This document shows, in pieces, positions 33,125 through 33,399 of a stretch of 33,399 nt of DNA. How positions within the stretch are numbered: position 1 is the stretch's first letter; each line of letters begins with the position of its first letter. Position numbers and translations under genes: made by a program. The notes under the pieces were generated by a model, which saw only the letters and a program-made list of their open reading frames with translations, ran no database searches and was not told the DNA's origin. The stretch comes from Saccoglossus kowalevskii (taxonomy: Eukaryota > Hemichordata > Enteropneusta > Harrimaniidae), in contig NW_003133345.1 of the NCBI RefSeq assembly GCF_000003605.2, positions 19,096 through 52,494 of the forward strand. Reading direction: 5' to 3'.

Positions 33125-33399
33125 CTACAGAATAATCCTCAACAAAACATCACATACAAAATACAGGCTCTAAAATGATATCTATTGCAAAACAATTCAA
33201 CCGACAACCAGTTTGAAGCCACAATTCCTTGCTTGAGCCTGAGTTCTACGCGTGATTTTATTGCGTTCAAAAATTGTTCCATTTCAAACTGCGCATGCAC
33301 ACATACAGTGTTTTCTCGAAATGCATACTAATTAGGTAACTTGTCACTGATAAAAGTTACTGAAAACATTTTGAGCAATTTTGAGCAATAGTACTAGAA

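Overview
The window is animal nuclear DNA. It is AT-rich, its genes have short GT-AG introns and AATAAA signals, and it carries BEL/Pao retrotransposon remains, short TTAA-flanked inverted-repeat elements, several tandem and dispersed repeats and one 50-base run of N. The gene content (an aminergic GPCR; SPSB-like SPRY, Neuralized-homology, Armadillo and NEURL4-type C-terminal modules; a multicopy cysteine/histidine family common in marine invertebrates) suggests a marine invertebrate, perhaps a hemichordate or other invertebrate deuterostome. The species is an inference of low confidence. No rRNA, tRNA or CRISPR array was recognised.

Layout. Positions 1-2.5 kb hold no supported gene. At 2.5-3.5 kb lies a decayed BEL/Pao gag. 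At 5.3-6.9 kb lies a broken copy of a multicopy invertebrate gene family of unknown function. At 7.1-7.4 kb there is a possible minus-strand exon. From 10.46 to 8.90 kb on the minus strand I reconstruct a three-exon gene for an 83-residue single-pass protein with a mitochondrial-type N-terminus. Its last codons and 3' end are duplicated in a 56-bp triple tandem repeat, and a TTAA-flanked element sits in its first intron. At 14.06-16.04 kb lies an aminergic rhodopsin-class receptor of the muscarinic/histamine H3 type, with its third intracellular loop broken in frame. From 16.5 to 23.3 kb there are no genes, but there is a cluster of CTCF-like motifs (18.1-19.9 kb), a duplicated repeat with RFX-like palindromes (20.2-20.7 kb) and a tandem array with units of about 140-152 bp (22.7-23.2 kb).

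From 23.4 to 30.6 kb on the plus strand is the most interesting locus. An SPSB-like SPRY unit (23377-24193, perhaps ending at 24448) is followed by a ten-exon reading frame (24672-30559, 803 residues, all phases compatible) that encodes one NHR domain, Armadillo repeats and a NEURL4-type C-terminal module. That module looks like a PARP-type ADP-ribosyltransferase, with candidate His, Tyr and Glu residues. Whether SPRY and NHR-ARM-ART are one gene or two could not be settled. The last 2.8 kb hold repeats, a hairpin element and at best one weak minus-strand exon.

The genes do not form an obvious pathway. The SPRY and NHR modules are both protein-recognition domains typical of ubiquitin-ligase adaptors. 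Together with a putative ADP-ribosyltransferase they suggest a substrate-modifying protein.
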